NCBI GenBank assembly: GCA_030374765.1 | Contig: JARGXX010000027.1 | Location: forward strand, 434,001-498,000 | Reading direction: 5' to 3' | DNA length: 64,000 nucleotides | Source: Agarophyton chilense | Lineage: Eukaryota > Rhodophyta > Florideophyceae > Gracilariales > Gracilariaceae | Shown here: positions 10,803 to 22,773 of the stretch, piece by piece | Layout of the letters: every line of letters starts with the position of its first letter | Numbering within the stretch: position 1 is the stretch's first letter | Notes under the pieces: model-generated | What the model saw: the letters and a program-made list of their open reading frames with translations, nothing else | What the model was told of the DNA's origin: nothing | The model's database searches: none | Made by a program: the position numbers and the translations under genes

Positions 10803-11981
10803 TGTAACGCAATGCGCTACTCGGGAGACCAGCCGCGGGCGGCGAGAGCTACGCACAGGCAGAGCCTGGAAAGCCGGGGTCGGCTATCTGGCCCTAGAGT
10901 CCGCAACGACTCAAGAGAGGCGTCGTCTCACAGGCGAGGAGTGTCGACTAGACACAGACTCCTATCGTTCCACAGAAGCTCTTGGCGTCCGGAAGACGTG
11001 CTCGGAGTGGTGTCGATCCGACACGAACCGAAGTGATCGGCCTGGATATACGCCGTGTATGACGAGTAGCCGGGGCGAGCCCCGGGATTGTACCAGAGCC
11101 CGGACGAGCGCCACGACCCTAACGTTGGCAACGACGCACCAACCACTTTACCCAACGGGTGGCGATAACAAAGCAGGGCAAGCCCTGAGATTGTACTAGC
11201 GCTCAGACGAGAGCGTCTGCTTGGCTATGCCGACTGGCGCCACAAAGTGGTAATCACTCACACCCAACGGGTGACGATAACAAAGCAGGGCAAGCCCTGG
11301 GATTGAACCAGCGCCCAGACGAATGCGCCTGCCTGGCTTTACCAGCTGCACCTGGAAGTGATACTCACTTATCCGAGGCTCCCGATCCACACCTCGGTAT
11401 CCAACGGATACGGGTCTACAATCTGCTCGGGCAGTAGAACTGCCAGCGGTCCAATAGACCGAGCGAAAGTGCAATGCGCCACGCGGCGACTGATGGCCGT
11501 GAGGGAAAGGACTGGACGGGGAATTCTCGATAGGCTAAAACGCGAGAGATACCTCTGCAGCAGTTGATCAGACTGCTGCCTGTCTTGTCGGCGTCGACTG
11601 GGAACGAAGGTCTGATAACCCTATAGTCTCAAGACACGAACTAGTAGTTCGGAGGCGTCTCTCCCCCCTTGGACTTTACTTCGGTCTAGTCCCCGGCGAC
11701 CCGGCGCTCAATTACCGCCGGCGGCTTAGCAGTTAGCCATTACGATAGATTACAACTAATAAATACAATTAAAAATTACAAGGCAGCAGTGCAGAGCACT
11801 GTATGGTGCCAACCACACGAAATAGCTGCCGGCCATTGCCACACGTATGACACCTAGCGCCGTGCACGGTATTCCATCCTGGCAGTATGCCAGCTATTAC
11901 GGCGTCGTCACTGCTTAGTGTAAGGAGGTCGGAGGAGGGTGGCTACTTGTCCTCAATAAGGGCCCGGCGCGTTGCGTCACA
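10803..11981. mobile_element. Solo-LTR-like element of 1,179 bp nested in the gypsy-1 LTR
   Basis: Flanked by a 5-bp duplication TGCTC (10,798-10,802 and 11,982-11,986). It begins TGTAACGCAATGCGC and ends with a near inverse, GCGCGTTGCGTCACA, giving 15-bp imperfect terminal inverted repeats with TG/CA ends. No coding frame of note. The 5-bp duplication, TG/CA ends and length suggest a solo LTR of a third gypsy-like family. The long inverted ends are unusual, so a non-autonomous element of another type remains possible. Confidence 0.85.
11039..11374. repeat. Three diverged tandem units of about 112 bp, each with a hairpin
   Basis: Units start near 11,039, at 11,151 and at 11,263. The last two share CCCAACGGGTG and CGATAACAAAGCAGGGCAAG. 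Each unit has a hairpin: CCGGGGC-GA-GCCCCGG in the first and CAGGGC-AA-GCCCTG in the other two. Stem bases differ between units with pairing preserved. All lie inside the solo-LTR-like element. Confidence 0.8.
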
Positions 11982-12877
11982 TGCTCTCAAGGTGTTCGAA
12001 GCCTTGTTCCCTGGGGGAGGCAGACTCAGAGACAGAGCCCTCCGTTCCACCCGTAGTGTGGGGTGTAACTCCCACGGGGGATTCCGGCAGTACCGACGGA
12101 GGTGAGGGGTAGAAACCGTTGGATCGGGAATGGGTATGGGTATCCCAAAGAATGGGGGAAAATCCGGCGAAGAGGAAAAACGGGGCGAGGGTCGGGCACT
12201 AACAGGCACCGGACCCGAGAACCAGAAAAGGGGCGAAACAACAAAAGAAACCCAATACAGGGGCGAAAACCTGTCCTCGAAAGGAAACACAAAAAGCACG
12301 CAACAAGTAAGCAGAACCCCCACGGGGTATCCTGCACGCAGGTCGTCTGAGCGGTCCCAAGGGGGTGGTTGCACGGAACCCAAACGTGGGCACTCTCCAA
12401 GTGGAGTCGTGTCCCTACGCAGGCGTTGCTAACTAGAGCCCGTTCCGGGTTGTAAGGCCGAAACGATGGCGACGAAGAACCTCTAAAGGTATGGAAGACC
12501 AACCTTGGTTCCCATTTACTCTGAGCTTCGGACTGTGGGATCTCGTCTCCCTAAGTAGAGCCCGCTAACTAAACTCTACTAATTACAGCAGTGCACACCT
12601 GCTCAGGGCCATACACGTGGAGATCCCACTGTCAGGGCCCAAAAGTCCAACGTTCTAACAAATATCCGAAAATTGGTGCCGAAATTAAGCCACGTGTACC
12701 ACGCGGCCAATCCAACCATGGGCCATCCGAATCCTTTCTTCATAGGCGATCTCTAACCAGAAAACTGGGCCACCTCAGCACACCTTAGAGGCGATCATAG
12801 TCATAACCCTCGGAGGGTTCAACCCTCATTCTATGAGTTGCATCTTCAAGTATCCCCTAACTGGGCGTTGCTCTACA

Positions 12878-12893
12878 TCTCCCCCTCCTTAAG
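12878..12893 (-). promoter_or_regulatory. Polypurine tract of gypsy-1
   Basis: Immediately inside the left LTR, the minus strand reads a purine run around AAGGAGGGGGAGA directly before the LTR. This is where plus-strand DNA priming occurs in this family. It confirms the minus orientation of the element. Confidence 0.8.
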
Positions 12894-12958
12894 ACGAGGA
12901 AGAACATTCCGAGCCGCGGGTGTCTCGCTTTTCGGTCACTATATATACTTCTCTCCCA

Positions 12959-14813
12959 ATGGGGTCCTTCACCACTTCTGATAATCGCCACAAAACCGGC
13001 ACATCGGTACAACTTTCTTCTACTCCTCCGACTTTCGGCGATAAGCAACTTCTCGCAACAGCAGTCTCAACCAGTCCTTTGAAGGGAATGAACCCATACG
13101 TCATCAACCCAATCTCGGGGCCGTCGGCCTCCGCGCCGGCGGGCAACGAAGCTTCCCAGCAGGGTGGGTATCTCTCCGGTTTTGATGCGGCTCCGTCGGG
13201 TACCGAACCTTCCGCCTCGGCGAGCAACCGACATCCTCAGGAGAATTTGGACATTAACGCCGTGGCGTGGAACTCCGCTCATGCGATGCCCTTGGTAGCA
13301 AACTCCAGAGGTTGGATCTCAAACGAATCCTTTCGAAGGTGGAGTCCCCTTACCGATCCGGTGATATATTCCCGCGCTCCGTGGTTCCATCCGACAGCGG
13401 TTCGCGACGATGAGCTCATCGACTCCTACGTGGAGGACGGCTTATTGCCGGGTGGCCTACCTGTCGAGGTTGTACGTTCTCCCGATTGGAGGGCGCGGGT
13501 AGCCATAGAGCCTCAGTATCTATACCGCGGTCGCGGGGAGTCCCTGGACAAGGCGCGCGCAGCGATGGCGGCTCTGGCCTACCAGCGATTGGAGAGGTCA
13601 CGCTTTGACCATCTGGTTCCCCCGGAGTACGGGTTCGATGTCGCCTATTACCGCACGTACGGTGAGGTCTCCAACGGGGATAACCTGGCAGCCTTTCCCG
13701 AAGCCGAGTTCCGCGGACCGGGTTTTCCTCTCCGAGAAGATATGCTCCAATTGAGTCGTCCCATCCTTCGAGCTGAATTCAGGTACCTTCAGCGGCAGTT
13801 TACCCAATATGGGTTCGATCGACGCGTGCGCTTCGAGCGCCGCTCGCGCTCCCGTTTCGGGTTCCTTGTCCCGTATCCTCACGTGGAACTGGAGCGTATC
13901 CGTAACACAGCGAAGGTTGGGCGATTCGTGCCCCTTCCAGCTTGGTGGAGTAAGCTCGAGGTCCCCTGAGGGTGCTTTGCTGAACTGCCACCATGCATTT
14001 ACTATATCGGGTCTCGTTTGATGCAGGACCCGAACTCGGGATACTGGGCCCTCGTTGCAGCCGAGTGGGCAGCCCGCGTAGCGGCGCTCCTCCTCTGGGA
14101 TGCTCATGACCATTTCCGTATCTGGTATATTCCTCCGATGCTACGGACCATCATGCGTCAGATCGACCTTGTCCCAGCGTTGGGTTCGGCCAGCAGCGTG
14201 CAGGACCTATATCCAATCTGTGACATGATCGACAACACCCAATGGGATCGAGTTCCAGTGGAAAATCAGCCGGCAGGGGAAGGATCCGCGCGAGACAAGT
14301 CTCCTGGCCGGTACGATCCGGGCTCCGGTAACTGGGTCTATTACAATCCCTTCGAAGGGGTTCGCATCAGCGCGGCGCAAGCACGGGCGCTGATTGACTC
14401 GCCTCGACCGATCCCGGTGGGACACTCGACGGGGTTCATTTATACCGACGATTACGAGTACGAGCGTCCAGTAGACCTGGACGATCCAGCGTTGGATAAC
14501 GACATGCCAGCTCCTAGTGGAGTACTCCCTCTGGAGCCATCTGCACCCTTCCAACCAGTGGGAACGACCTCAGCTGCGGCGGCGAATGCATCCGGTGGCG
14601 GTCCATCTGCTCCCCCCGGGTGGGGTGTGAACACCCTTGCGCAGGCGCCGGTTGCCACTCCGTAAGCGGATAGTGTGCGACAAGGCCTCGTGAACGCAGG
14701 CATTCCGATTCCCCCGGGTATGACGGATGTGAGCCAGATGTTGGCTTTCGCCTCGGCGTACCATCAGGGTCAGAATCCCAACGGTGGGGCGGGTCCCTCC
14801 TCGGGCTTTCCGT
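12959..14813 (+). CDS. Antisense ORF region of gypsy-1, unknown protein (fossil)
   Basis: Lies between the end of pol and the 3' LTR but reads on the strand opposite to gag-pol, starting near the ATG at 12,959 about 80 bp inside the LTR. It reads as one long coding region of roughly 600 codons, with a few breaks. The N-terminal part is Ser/Thr-rich. The middle is rich in Trp, Tyr and Arg, with WWSKLEVP and then AEWAARVAALLLWDAHDHF. Further on comes NWVYYNPFEG, and the tail is rich in Pro, Ala and Gly. I recognise no known family. Gypsy-2 has a related region in the same place and orientation. Precedents are antisense ORFs of some plant gypsy elements (Grande type). It could be an accessory, envelope-like or nucleic-acid-binding protein; nothing decides this. 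Confidence 0.7.
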
Positions 14814-15181
14814 AGTTCCGCCTTCAGGCAATTGTGGAGTCCATAGCTTGGCGGCAATAGTAAACTTCTGATATTTGCATAACTTCCTTTCTTATTCCTT
14901 CCTAGGATCTTAACTTCTACTTCTCTTCTTCATCTTCTTCTCTTCCTAGGGTCCAATCTTCTTCTTAATCTTCTTCTCCACTTCGTGGGTCTTCTTTTCC
15001 TTTTTCATTATAAACTGTCCCGATAACCGGTGCTGTGTTCCCCGGTTAACGGCGCTAGGCCGAGGGCCAGTAGACATTCCCTCTCAATACGTGTTCTTCG
15101 GGATACTCTCCTCAATTCCTCTTCAGAGGTCCAACATCTTTCTCACTTCGAGGTCCCATCCACACGAGTTCCCGTGGTGGC
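14814..15181. other. Pyrimidine-rich spacer between convergent gypsy-1 coding regions
   Basis: About 370 bp between the end of the antisense ORF region and the end of the chromodomain region. The stretch 14,880-15,010 is almost all C and T on the plus strand (CTTCTTCTCTTCC-like). Read in gag-pol sense it is a long purine run that could serve as a second polypurine tract. Read in the antisense-ORF sense it would be 3' UTR. Gypsy-2 has a T/C-rich spacer at the same place. Confidence 0.55.
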
Positions 15182-15239
15182 TTACCCGACTTGGGCACGA
15201 TCCAGACTTGGAGGCAAGGTTACCCGAGCGCGTCGGTGA

Positions 15240-15390
15240 TAGGATAAAACCTTAGGCCTCGGAAGGTGCTCAATGGGTTCCACTGTATCCTCCTCAGGCG
15301 AGAATCCGTACCATCGGACTTGGTAGCGGACTTCTCCGTCGGGGGTGTAGATGTGACGCACGATGCGATCGATAACGAATTCCTGCGGGT
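15240..15390 (-). other. Chromodomain of gypsy-1
   Basis: The minus-strand peptide has the chromodomain pattern: FVIDRIVRH, a short loop, YQVRWYGFSPEEDTVEP, then LPRPKVL. The aromatic and acidic positions of the methyl-lysine pocket region (YQVRWYG, EEDTVEP) are visible. In chromoviruses this domain follows integrase and guides insertion to histone-marked chromatin. Fossil part of the element. Confidence 0.85.
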
Positions 15391-15997
15391 ACAATTTTCC
15401 CTGTTCGGGCTTCTCTTCCATCTTGGAACGCTCTAGTTCCCTTGAGGATGTCAACGTAGGGTCTAGACACACCCCGCTGGGTTCTTTTCCGTGTTGCAAG
15501 CGGGTCTCAGCACTTCGTCCAAACGGCGCCGAGTGGCCTGTGGGCTACGTTGTAACTTCCGTCTACGGAGTCAAAACGGCCCAGTTTTGGGTTTTTCTTA
15601 AAGCTAAGATCTTCCCGATAACAACGGTGTTCTTAGATTCCGTGACGGTTGAGAAACCGCGACGCGGTAGCGACTCCAATCTCAGGGGGGTAAGACTTCA
15701 ACGTCAACCCGAGCTACGGGGACGAAGGTTGCTCCCGTGCAACGCGCCGTGCGACGGAGGCGGTTTGCGCGACGGTTGGTCGTCAGAGCCTTTTGATTGG
15801 CTCGGTGCTATTCGACGTGTGCCACACAAATGCGCGGGCGCCCCGTGTGGGGTGACCGTTCCTAGTGATGGAAAATCTGCATATGCGGATGTGAGGTGGC
15901 GCTTTCGACACGCGCTAGCACTCTCCTGAGCTGTCCCCGACGGGTCTCACTCATTTTTTTCCCATTCCTGAGGGTCCCAGTGTCTCCATAGGAGTTC

Positions 15998-18900
15998 CTA
16001 TTCCCAGTCCATAACGGAGAGCCAAATTTGGTCAACCTCGTCGTCGAGATCTTCCCCGTGCGGGTCCGCTGACACAGCTCGTTCCCGAGAAAGCGGGGTT
16101 TGAGTGTGCGGGACCTCAGTGTCTCGTCCGCGGCGGCGGGTGATCGTCGGCTCTGTAGGCGTTGCGGGTGCGGAGTTCTCCACACGACTCTCCATAGGCG
16201 GGGTTTCGTCATCTTTTCTGACGTCGTGCTCGGCTGGGTCGGCGGTGATGTCGCTACCCATACGCTGGGGTTGTGACTTCTCTGTCGCCGGCTCGGTCGG
16301 GCTCGCCGTCTCACTGTGAGAACTAGATTCCCTATTAGGGCGACTGGCTGACGCCGAAACATTGTGCTGCGAACGAACTAAGTCCTTCTCCCTTTCCTTA
16401 GGCGGAGAGCCAGGAGGCTTGATTACCTCCGGTGGGGGAGTAACTCTGTAAGAGTTCGTTGACTGGGCCCTTGAGGGAGCGGGCCCAGGTTCGGGAGTAT
16501 CCGAAGTTTCCGGTAGGTCGGTTAAACTACGTTCCGGGTGCGGAAGTATAACGGGGCGGGTGTTCGAATCTCCGCCTGACGGGTTAACTTCCGTTGAATC
16601 ATCCCCTGTGGAGGGCGTTGGTGCCGACACCACTTCCACATTTGGGTTGGGCACTCGTGTGATGCGGTCCCTGGAGATCCGTTCGTGGCGGTTAGCGATA
16701 TCCAATACCACCGTGTCCGGGTCTACAGAAACCACACGATAGGGTCCGTCCACAATTGGCGAAAGCTTGTGCCTACGTTCCTTTTCAGGATTGTAGTATT
16801 CCTTTCGAAGGAAGACGAAGTCGTTGGGCTCCACCTGAGGTAGAGGTTTGCGAACCCGATTGTCAAAGTCCTTCTTGTAGGCGCGTTGAGCTTTGTCCAT
16901 TGCTTTTCGGGCTATCGGCACCATCTTTGTAAGCCACTCCTTCCAGGCTTCTCGGTACAATCCCGGTGACGGGTACGTCGACAGCGTCGGTTGAGCCTCG
17001 ATGGCGACCGACGGCGGTGTTTTCGACAGTACCAGTTCGAATGGGGATAACGATGTAACCCGATGTACCTGGGTGTTGTATGCATACGTGATAGCGTCTG
17101 TGTAAAAGTCCCAATTTTTGGGGTGATCCGCAACATACGATCTCAAAGCGTTGAGTATCGTGCGGTTAAACCTCTCCACCTGGCCATTCCCCTGAGGGTG
17201 ATACGTAGTAACAAATAAATTCCTTACATCAAGGATTCGACATACATCCTGAAAGAACTTTGATGCGAATTGCCCTCCGTTGTCGGATAACAACTGCACC
17301 GGCGGTCCATATACGAACACCCAATGGGTCACGAACGCTTGTGCGACGGTAGCGGCGGTGATCTGCTTCAGCGGCACAGTTCTCGTTAGCTTTGAGAATC
17401 TGTCAGAAATGACAAGCAGATACCGATGGCCTCGGTGCGTCCTGATAAACTCCCCTAGGATGTCTATGGCCACGAATTCGAGTGGAGCCCGTGCCGGAAA
17501 CAGCGTCAACTTCTTAGAGTGCTTCCGAAGTTTGACGTCATTCTTGGCGCAATTGGCGCAGGCCCGTCTGACGGCGGAACAATCGAATGCCATTGCCGGC
17601 CAGGAAAAGTCCCTTCTCAACGTGAGGCACAGTTTTCTTCCCCCGGGGTGGGCGCCAACCTTCACATAGTGAGTGAGGTGTAATACCCTCTGTTGTAGGG
17701 TGTGCGGCACCACTATCCTCGGGCGAGGTCCAATGGTCCTGATTAGGTGACCCTGATCGTCGTCCTCGAAAGGTAACTGAAATCCTCCGTTGAGGCGAGC
17801 CCGAATCCGTGTACAGAATGGGTCAAGCTGTTGCTCGCGTATCATCTCCTCTGAAGAGATAGGTATAAAAGAGCCGGTCGGCGAATCCAGACTCTCGTTG
17901 ACGAGTATATCGTCACAAACATCATCCGTCAGCAGTTGAACTCCTCCCTCGAGGTCCGATACAATAAAACATGGGATGTCATCGTCCTCGTAGGGTTCCG
18001 TTTCCGCTGTGGTTCCCAAGCGGGATAGTGCATCAGCCTGAGTGTTCAGCTTCCCTTTCTTGTACAGGATCTCAAAGTCGAATTCCGACAGTCGGAGACG
18101 CCAGCGCATAAGGCGGCCCGAGGGTTCGGAGATCTGCAGGAGCCAACGCAAGCATTCGTGGTCTGTATGAACTTTGAAACGAGTACCCATCAGATAGGGG
18201 CGAAGTGTAGCTAACGCCCACACAACGGCTAAACATTCTTTCTCGGAGACCGAGTAGTTCCTTTCATGGACATTCAGGGAACGTGACCAGTACCCAATAG
18301 GGTGACGTTCACCATCCTCAGAGGATTGGAACAGTGCACACCCTACTTGGTTTGCACTAGCATCGGTGTCCACTTCTTAAGGGAGCCCAGGATTAGGTAG
18401 AGCCAAGATTGGCGGTGATGTTGCGTCATTCACCAGTGCCGTGAAGGCAGACGCTTCCGCGTCGCCAAAAGGTTCCAGTTCAACTGGTTGTCCTTTCGTC
18501 AGGAGCCTGTTGAGGGGGGTGGCAATATCCGCAAAGTTCGAGACGAATCGGCGATACACGTTACACAAACCTAAGAAGTATCGCAACTCCGTTTGAGTTT
18601 TCGGGTGTTTTGCTTCCTTCAAGGATTTCACTCGTACTTTATCGATTGAAAGCTGTCCGGGACGGATAATATGACCCAGATACTTAACCGAATCGGTGAA
18701 AAACTCGCACTTCTTGAGTTTCAAGGTGATTCCCGCGTCGCAGAGTATCTTCATTACGTCCCTGACGTGTTCGAGGTGGTCATCCAGGTTGTTCGAGAAG
18801 ACAATAATGTCGTCTAAATACACTAGACACGTCCTCCACTTGAAGGGAGCCAACAGAATGTCTATCGCCCGTTGAAACGTTGCGGGGGCATTTGTCAACC

Positions 18901-20530
18901 CAAAAGGCATCCTCCGGAATCGGAAAAGTCCTTGATGACACACGAACGCCGTTTTGTTTCGATCTTCCTCCCTAATAGGGACTTGCCAGTAGCCCGAATT
19001 GGCGTCGAGGGTAGAGAAAACAGTAGCGCTCCCAAGTGAGTCGATGTATTCGTCCATCCGAGGGATTTGGTACACATCCTTAATGGTTACCTTGTTCAGG
19101 CGTCTGTAATCGATGCAGAAACGCCACGATCCATCCGGTTTCGGAACTAACACCACTGGTGAGGCCCAAGCGGACTAGGCAGGTTCAATTACGCCCGCTT
19201 TAAGCATCTTCTCCACCTGAGATTTCTCCTCTTCCCGAGCTTTCGGTCCAGCCCTGTAAGGGTGTTGGGCAATAGGCCGAGTGTTCGGTAACAAGTCGAT
19301 GCGGTGTTCTGTAATCCCAATAGTTCCAAGGGAACCATCCCACATGGGGGTAAATTCACGAAGCATGGGCCTCAGCTTCTCCCGATGAGATGCGAGTACA
19401 TGGTTGAGATCCCATTTCTCCAATTCCTGAACAGGATCCGTCTGGTCTGCTCCTGTGAGAGGGGCCGTAACCTCCTCAGGTTTAAAGTGTTCAGCGTGTG
19501 GAGCTACAGTCGTATGCTCACCGTCTTCCACGATTTTGGCAGTGCCCTCCCCCTCCTTAGGGTCCGCCACACCAAGGACCTCTGCGAGAGAGATATTTGT
19601 AGGTACGACCGCATGCGGGTGTGGAAGAACAGAACCCAGGATCTGCTGTTTGACCAAATGGTGCGTTGTCTTTCCAAAGTTGGCTACCAAAACCTTGAAA
19701 GGTTTATCCGGTTCCACGGAGACAACCCCATTTGCAAGGGCATGTTGACGCCGCGTATACAGAGACGGGTTCGGTTGTACCACATGCACACCAATTTGCT
19801 TGGTAACAACTGTGACCCAAACCTGGGTTTCTGGCGGGATAGCCACTGACTTCGCAACCTTTACCCGTGTAGACACCGGGTCCTTCTTCACAGATTGCTG
19901 CGCGAAAGGGAGAGGAACGCGTGTTCGCACTGCTCCCTGTAAGGGTTTACGAACGATTGGGATCGTAGACCCGTCTTCGAATTCCACAGTTCTATTCCAA
20001 GGACGGATGGCTTCCACGAAGCGGTCGCAAAAGTCACAACCCAGTATGACTGGTGCTGCAAGTGACTTGCATACAATAAACTCTAGCTGAACGAGATAAG
20101 AGCCTAACCTCACCATGAGGGAAATTGTACCCAGTGTCCGTAGCGGGTTGTTGTTCGCATCGGCGATATCCAAACGTGGACCGGTACGAACTTGAACCCG
20201 GAGCAGCGGGGGTAACAATTCCACATGAATTAAGTTAGGAGCGGCTCCTGTATCCAGGACAGATATTTGACGAACCATAAACTGGTTGGACAGGCCGAAG
20301 TCGGCGAATACTTTATAATTCCGCTTGGCCATTACCATAACTCGATCCGGAATACGGAGATTACGGGACCGTATCCACGGGCGACGGAGGACACTAAAGT
20401 ATCCCGAGTTAACGTCCGTGTCAGCCGTTTTCCTTGAAAGGATAGTCACAGCTGGGAAGCGAAGCTGGAGCGCCTCGGGCGTCTTCAACTCCGGCTTAGA
20501 AGACGCCCCTCCCGCAGGGGAGACTCCCAA
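15998..20530 (-). CDS. pol: gypsy-1 pol region: protease, RT, RNase H, integrase (fossil)
   Basis: Order on the minus strand: aspartic protease (VLDTGAAPNLI, near 20,250); reverse transcriptase (about 19,300-18,450; FSTLDANSGYWQVPI and catalytic YLDDIIVFS); RNase H (about 18,370-17,980; DTDASANQVGCAL); integrase (about 17,680-16,700) with a zinc-binding segment ending in CANC, then FVAIDILG, LSDNGGQFAS and HPQGNGQVERFNR of the D-D-E core; and a GPY motif (DGPYRVV). A long Pro/Ser-rich tail leads to the chromodomain. Order RT before integrase is diagnostic of Ty3/gypsy. A few breaks occur in the region. Confidence 0.93.
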
Positions 20531-20532
20531 GT

Positions 20533-22563
20533 TTAGTTTTTCGAAGCGGACCCCACCGAATTCGGTGCAGCTGCCTCGAAGGGGACCGGTTGTTCCCCGT
20601 TCGCGGGTACAAGTTCTGTATCCCTGTCAGCAAGGTGAGCTCGGAGTATCCTTTGTTCCTCATAGGACCTACTCGGGACTCGAGCTTTCTCCTCGGGGGT
20701 CAGAGCCTCGTACTGAGCGATAATTCGTGAACCCTCCCGCAGGGGAAATGTGCAGTCTGGTGCTTTGTGACCACGGAGGTAACACAAATAGCAAATCAGC
20801 TCTGCCGGGTTCGGTTGTGGACGTGAATCCACGCGACGTAGTGCTGTATCCCTCCATCCGGGGCGAGAGAACCGAGCAGCGGTATTCGCAAAAGGTAGCG
20901 ATGCGGCTGGCACCCTCCGTCCTTGGGTATAGAGCGCAGGGTCTTCATCCGTAGTCGGAGCGGATGTCGACGGCAACTCAGACGTACCCATAGATTTGGG
21001 GTTACTTCCCATGAAGTGAATGTTATCATTGACCCCCACAGGGGCAGGGCCTCCTGCGAGTGACAAAGACGAGTTACCTCCATCGGCGAGGAGTGCACGT
21101 GTCGGCCGACTCTTTCGGTTCTGCCGGGCACGGAGAGTATCCCCCTCAGCCTGGGCGTACTGAACCAGTTCCAAGTAGGTCAGCTTGCGCTTCTCTTCCC
21201 GATGTCGGGCAACCAATGCCCTTATCGAGGGGTCCAAACCATCCACAAACATGGTGCATCTCTCGTAGGCGGGGAATACATTCCCGCATCGGTGAAACGC
21301 TTTATTAAAGCGAGTTGAATACACCGTTTCGGTTTCCATCGGCTTCTGCCGCGTATCCCTTAATGCAAGGATTGCTTCCTGAATCGCATTTCCAGTAGCG
21401 TATGACCTGAAGAGGTACTGCACCGCTTCGGGCCAGCACGTGACTCCCTCTTCCGAGGCTCGGGATGATCCACGGACGGAGTTGAACTGGTCTTCAGCCA
21501 TCCCCTTTAAGAAATAGGGTAATGCAAGATACGCTTGCGCTTCACTCATACCGAGGATGTCAGCCTCCTGGACGAACCTCGCAAGGAAATCGAGCACCAG
21601 AATTGGGTCTGTTCCTGTGAACTCCCTCTTCTGTAGGGTGATGCTCAGCCTTTTGATAAAGTCCTTGACCTTACCCGTTCCGCGGGATGTTCGATCTCCC
21701 GAAGGGTTATCCAACCGGTAATAGCGGTACGATAGCAGCTTCCGATAGAGAGGATTCGTCGGCTTCAGCTCCCTTAATCCAAGGTGTTTCCTACCCTTCT
21801 TCCGGGTACGGATTGCCCCTTGAGAGGTGTAAGTAGCCTTCGACCGAGTCGCCCGGGATGACCGGCGTCAATCTTCACTATCCGAAAATTCGGAGGACGA
21901 ACTCGATGACGAGCGATTGGGATCGGAATCCGATAAATCCTCTTGGAGGTGAACCCTCTTCTTGGACTTGCGGCGGTCCCGTTTAGCGGAGCGGTGTTCT
22001 TCGTATTCCGAAACGTCGGGTTTATCCTTCGAGGCTTCTGTGTCTCCGTCCATACGGATAATGGCCTCGAGGGTGTCCAGCCGAGCTCGAAAGCGTTCCG
22101 CTTGCACGCGGTGTTCCTCCACGAGGCTCCGGTACTCCTGGATAAAGACCCCAGGGGTACCAAAGCTTTCCAAAAGGGAGTTCACATCCCTCCTCAGGGT
22201 ACGAAGGTCATCGGCGACTCCCCGCACCGGGGCGTCCTCCACCTTGAGGCGGAGGGTAGTAACCTCCTGAAGGAGCTCGACGTGAGCCGCGTTGGCGATA
22301 TCGATTCGAGTCTCCAGGCGCTGTAATTCAGGGTCGGCCCGACTTCGGGGTCCTGCTGAGGAGGTCTCCACCACTGGAGCTGGGCCGACAGCCACGACCT
22401 CTCGAGGACCTGAAACCACTGAGGGTGCTCTCCGAGTGTCCGGATCGATACCGGAATCGTTCCGACCTTCGGGAATTGAGCTCCTCGGCCTAGGCGGGGC
22501 CGGGGGCACTGAATCCGCTTGACGGTTCGATCCAGTCCTGGAACCACGGGTAGGCGGCGACAT
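20533..22563 (-). CDS. gag: gypsy-1 gag region (fossil)
   Basis: The N-terminal part has coiled-coil-like heptads (LQRLETRIDIANAAHVELLQ) and a basic/Ser-rich tail. The middle is a retrotransposon capsid-like segment (LALPYFLKGMAEDQF and a following W/Y-rich helix set). The C-terminal part has one CCHC zinc knuckle, CYLCYLRGHKAPDC, near 20,750, which binds RNA during packaging. The region is broken about once. Confidence 0.85.
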
Positions 22564-22773
22564 GCTGCAGACACGACACCGACGATTCGGGGTAACGATG
22601 AAATTCGATCACGAGATTCCCGGAGAACGGATGACGTAACACAAAACAAAAATAAAAACCAATTCCACCCTTTCCAAAGGGGACCACTACAACAAATCTT
22701 CACGACGGTGCTTCCTCTTCCAAGAGATATTCCAACACGTGGATGACCAACCCAAAAGTCCGAGAACGGATTC

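Larger units (their letters stand above)
10771..12877 (-). repeat. gypsy-1 3' LTR (left), interrupted by a 1,179-bp element
   Basis: Starts TGTGGAGC and ends CTCTACA on the plus strand. It consists of 10771-10802 plus 11,987-12,877, with the inserted element and its duplicated TGCTC between. Removing these gives exactly 923 bp, matching the right LTR. Confidence 0.95.

Noticed and set aside
11039-11374. Regular repeats with hairpins, considered as a CRISPR array or tRNA cluster
   Set aside because: Only three diverged units of 112 bp, without equal spacers, cas genes or a cloverleaf; they lie inside an LTR-like element of a eukaryote.
12102-12350. Frames repeated at 22,938-23,186 (82 and 100 codons)
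   Set aside because: They are in the gypsy-1 LTRs and repeat only because the LTRs do.
22194-22703. 169-codon minus-strand frame overlapping the start of gypsy-1 gag
   Set aside because: A shadow frame of the gag N-terminus and leader; no domain, and gag in the other frame has clear features.
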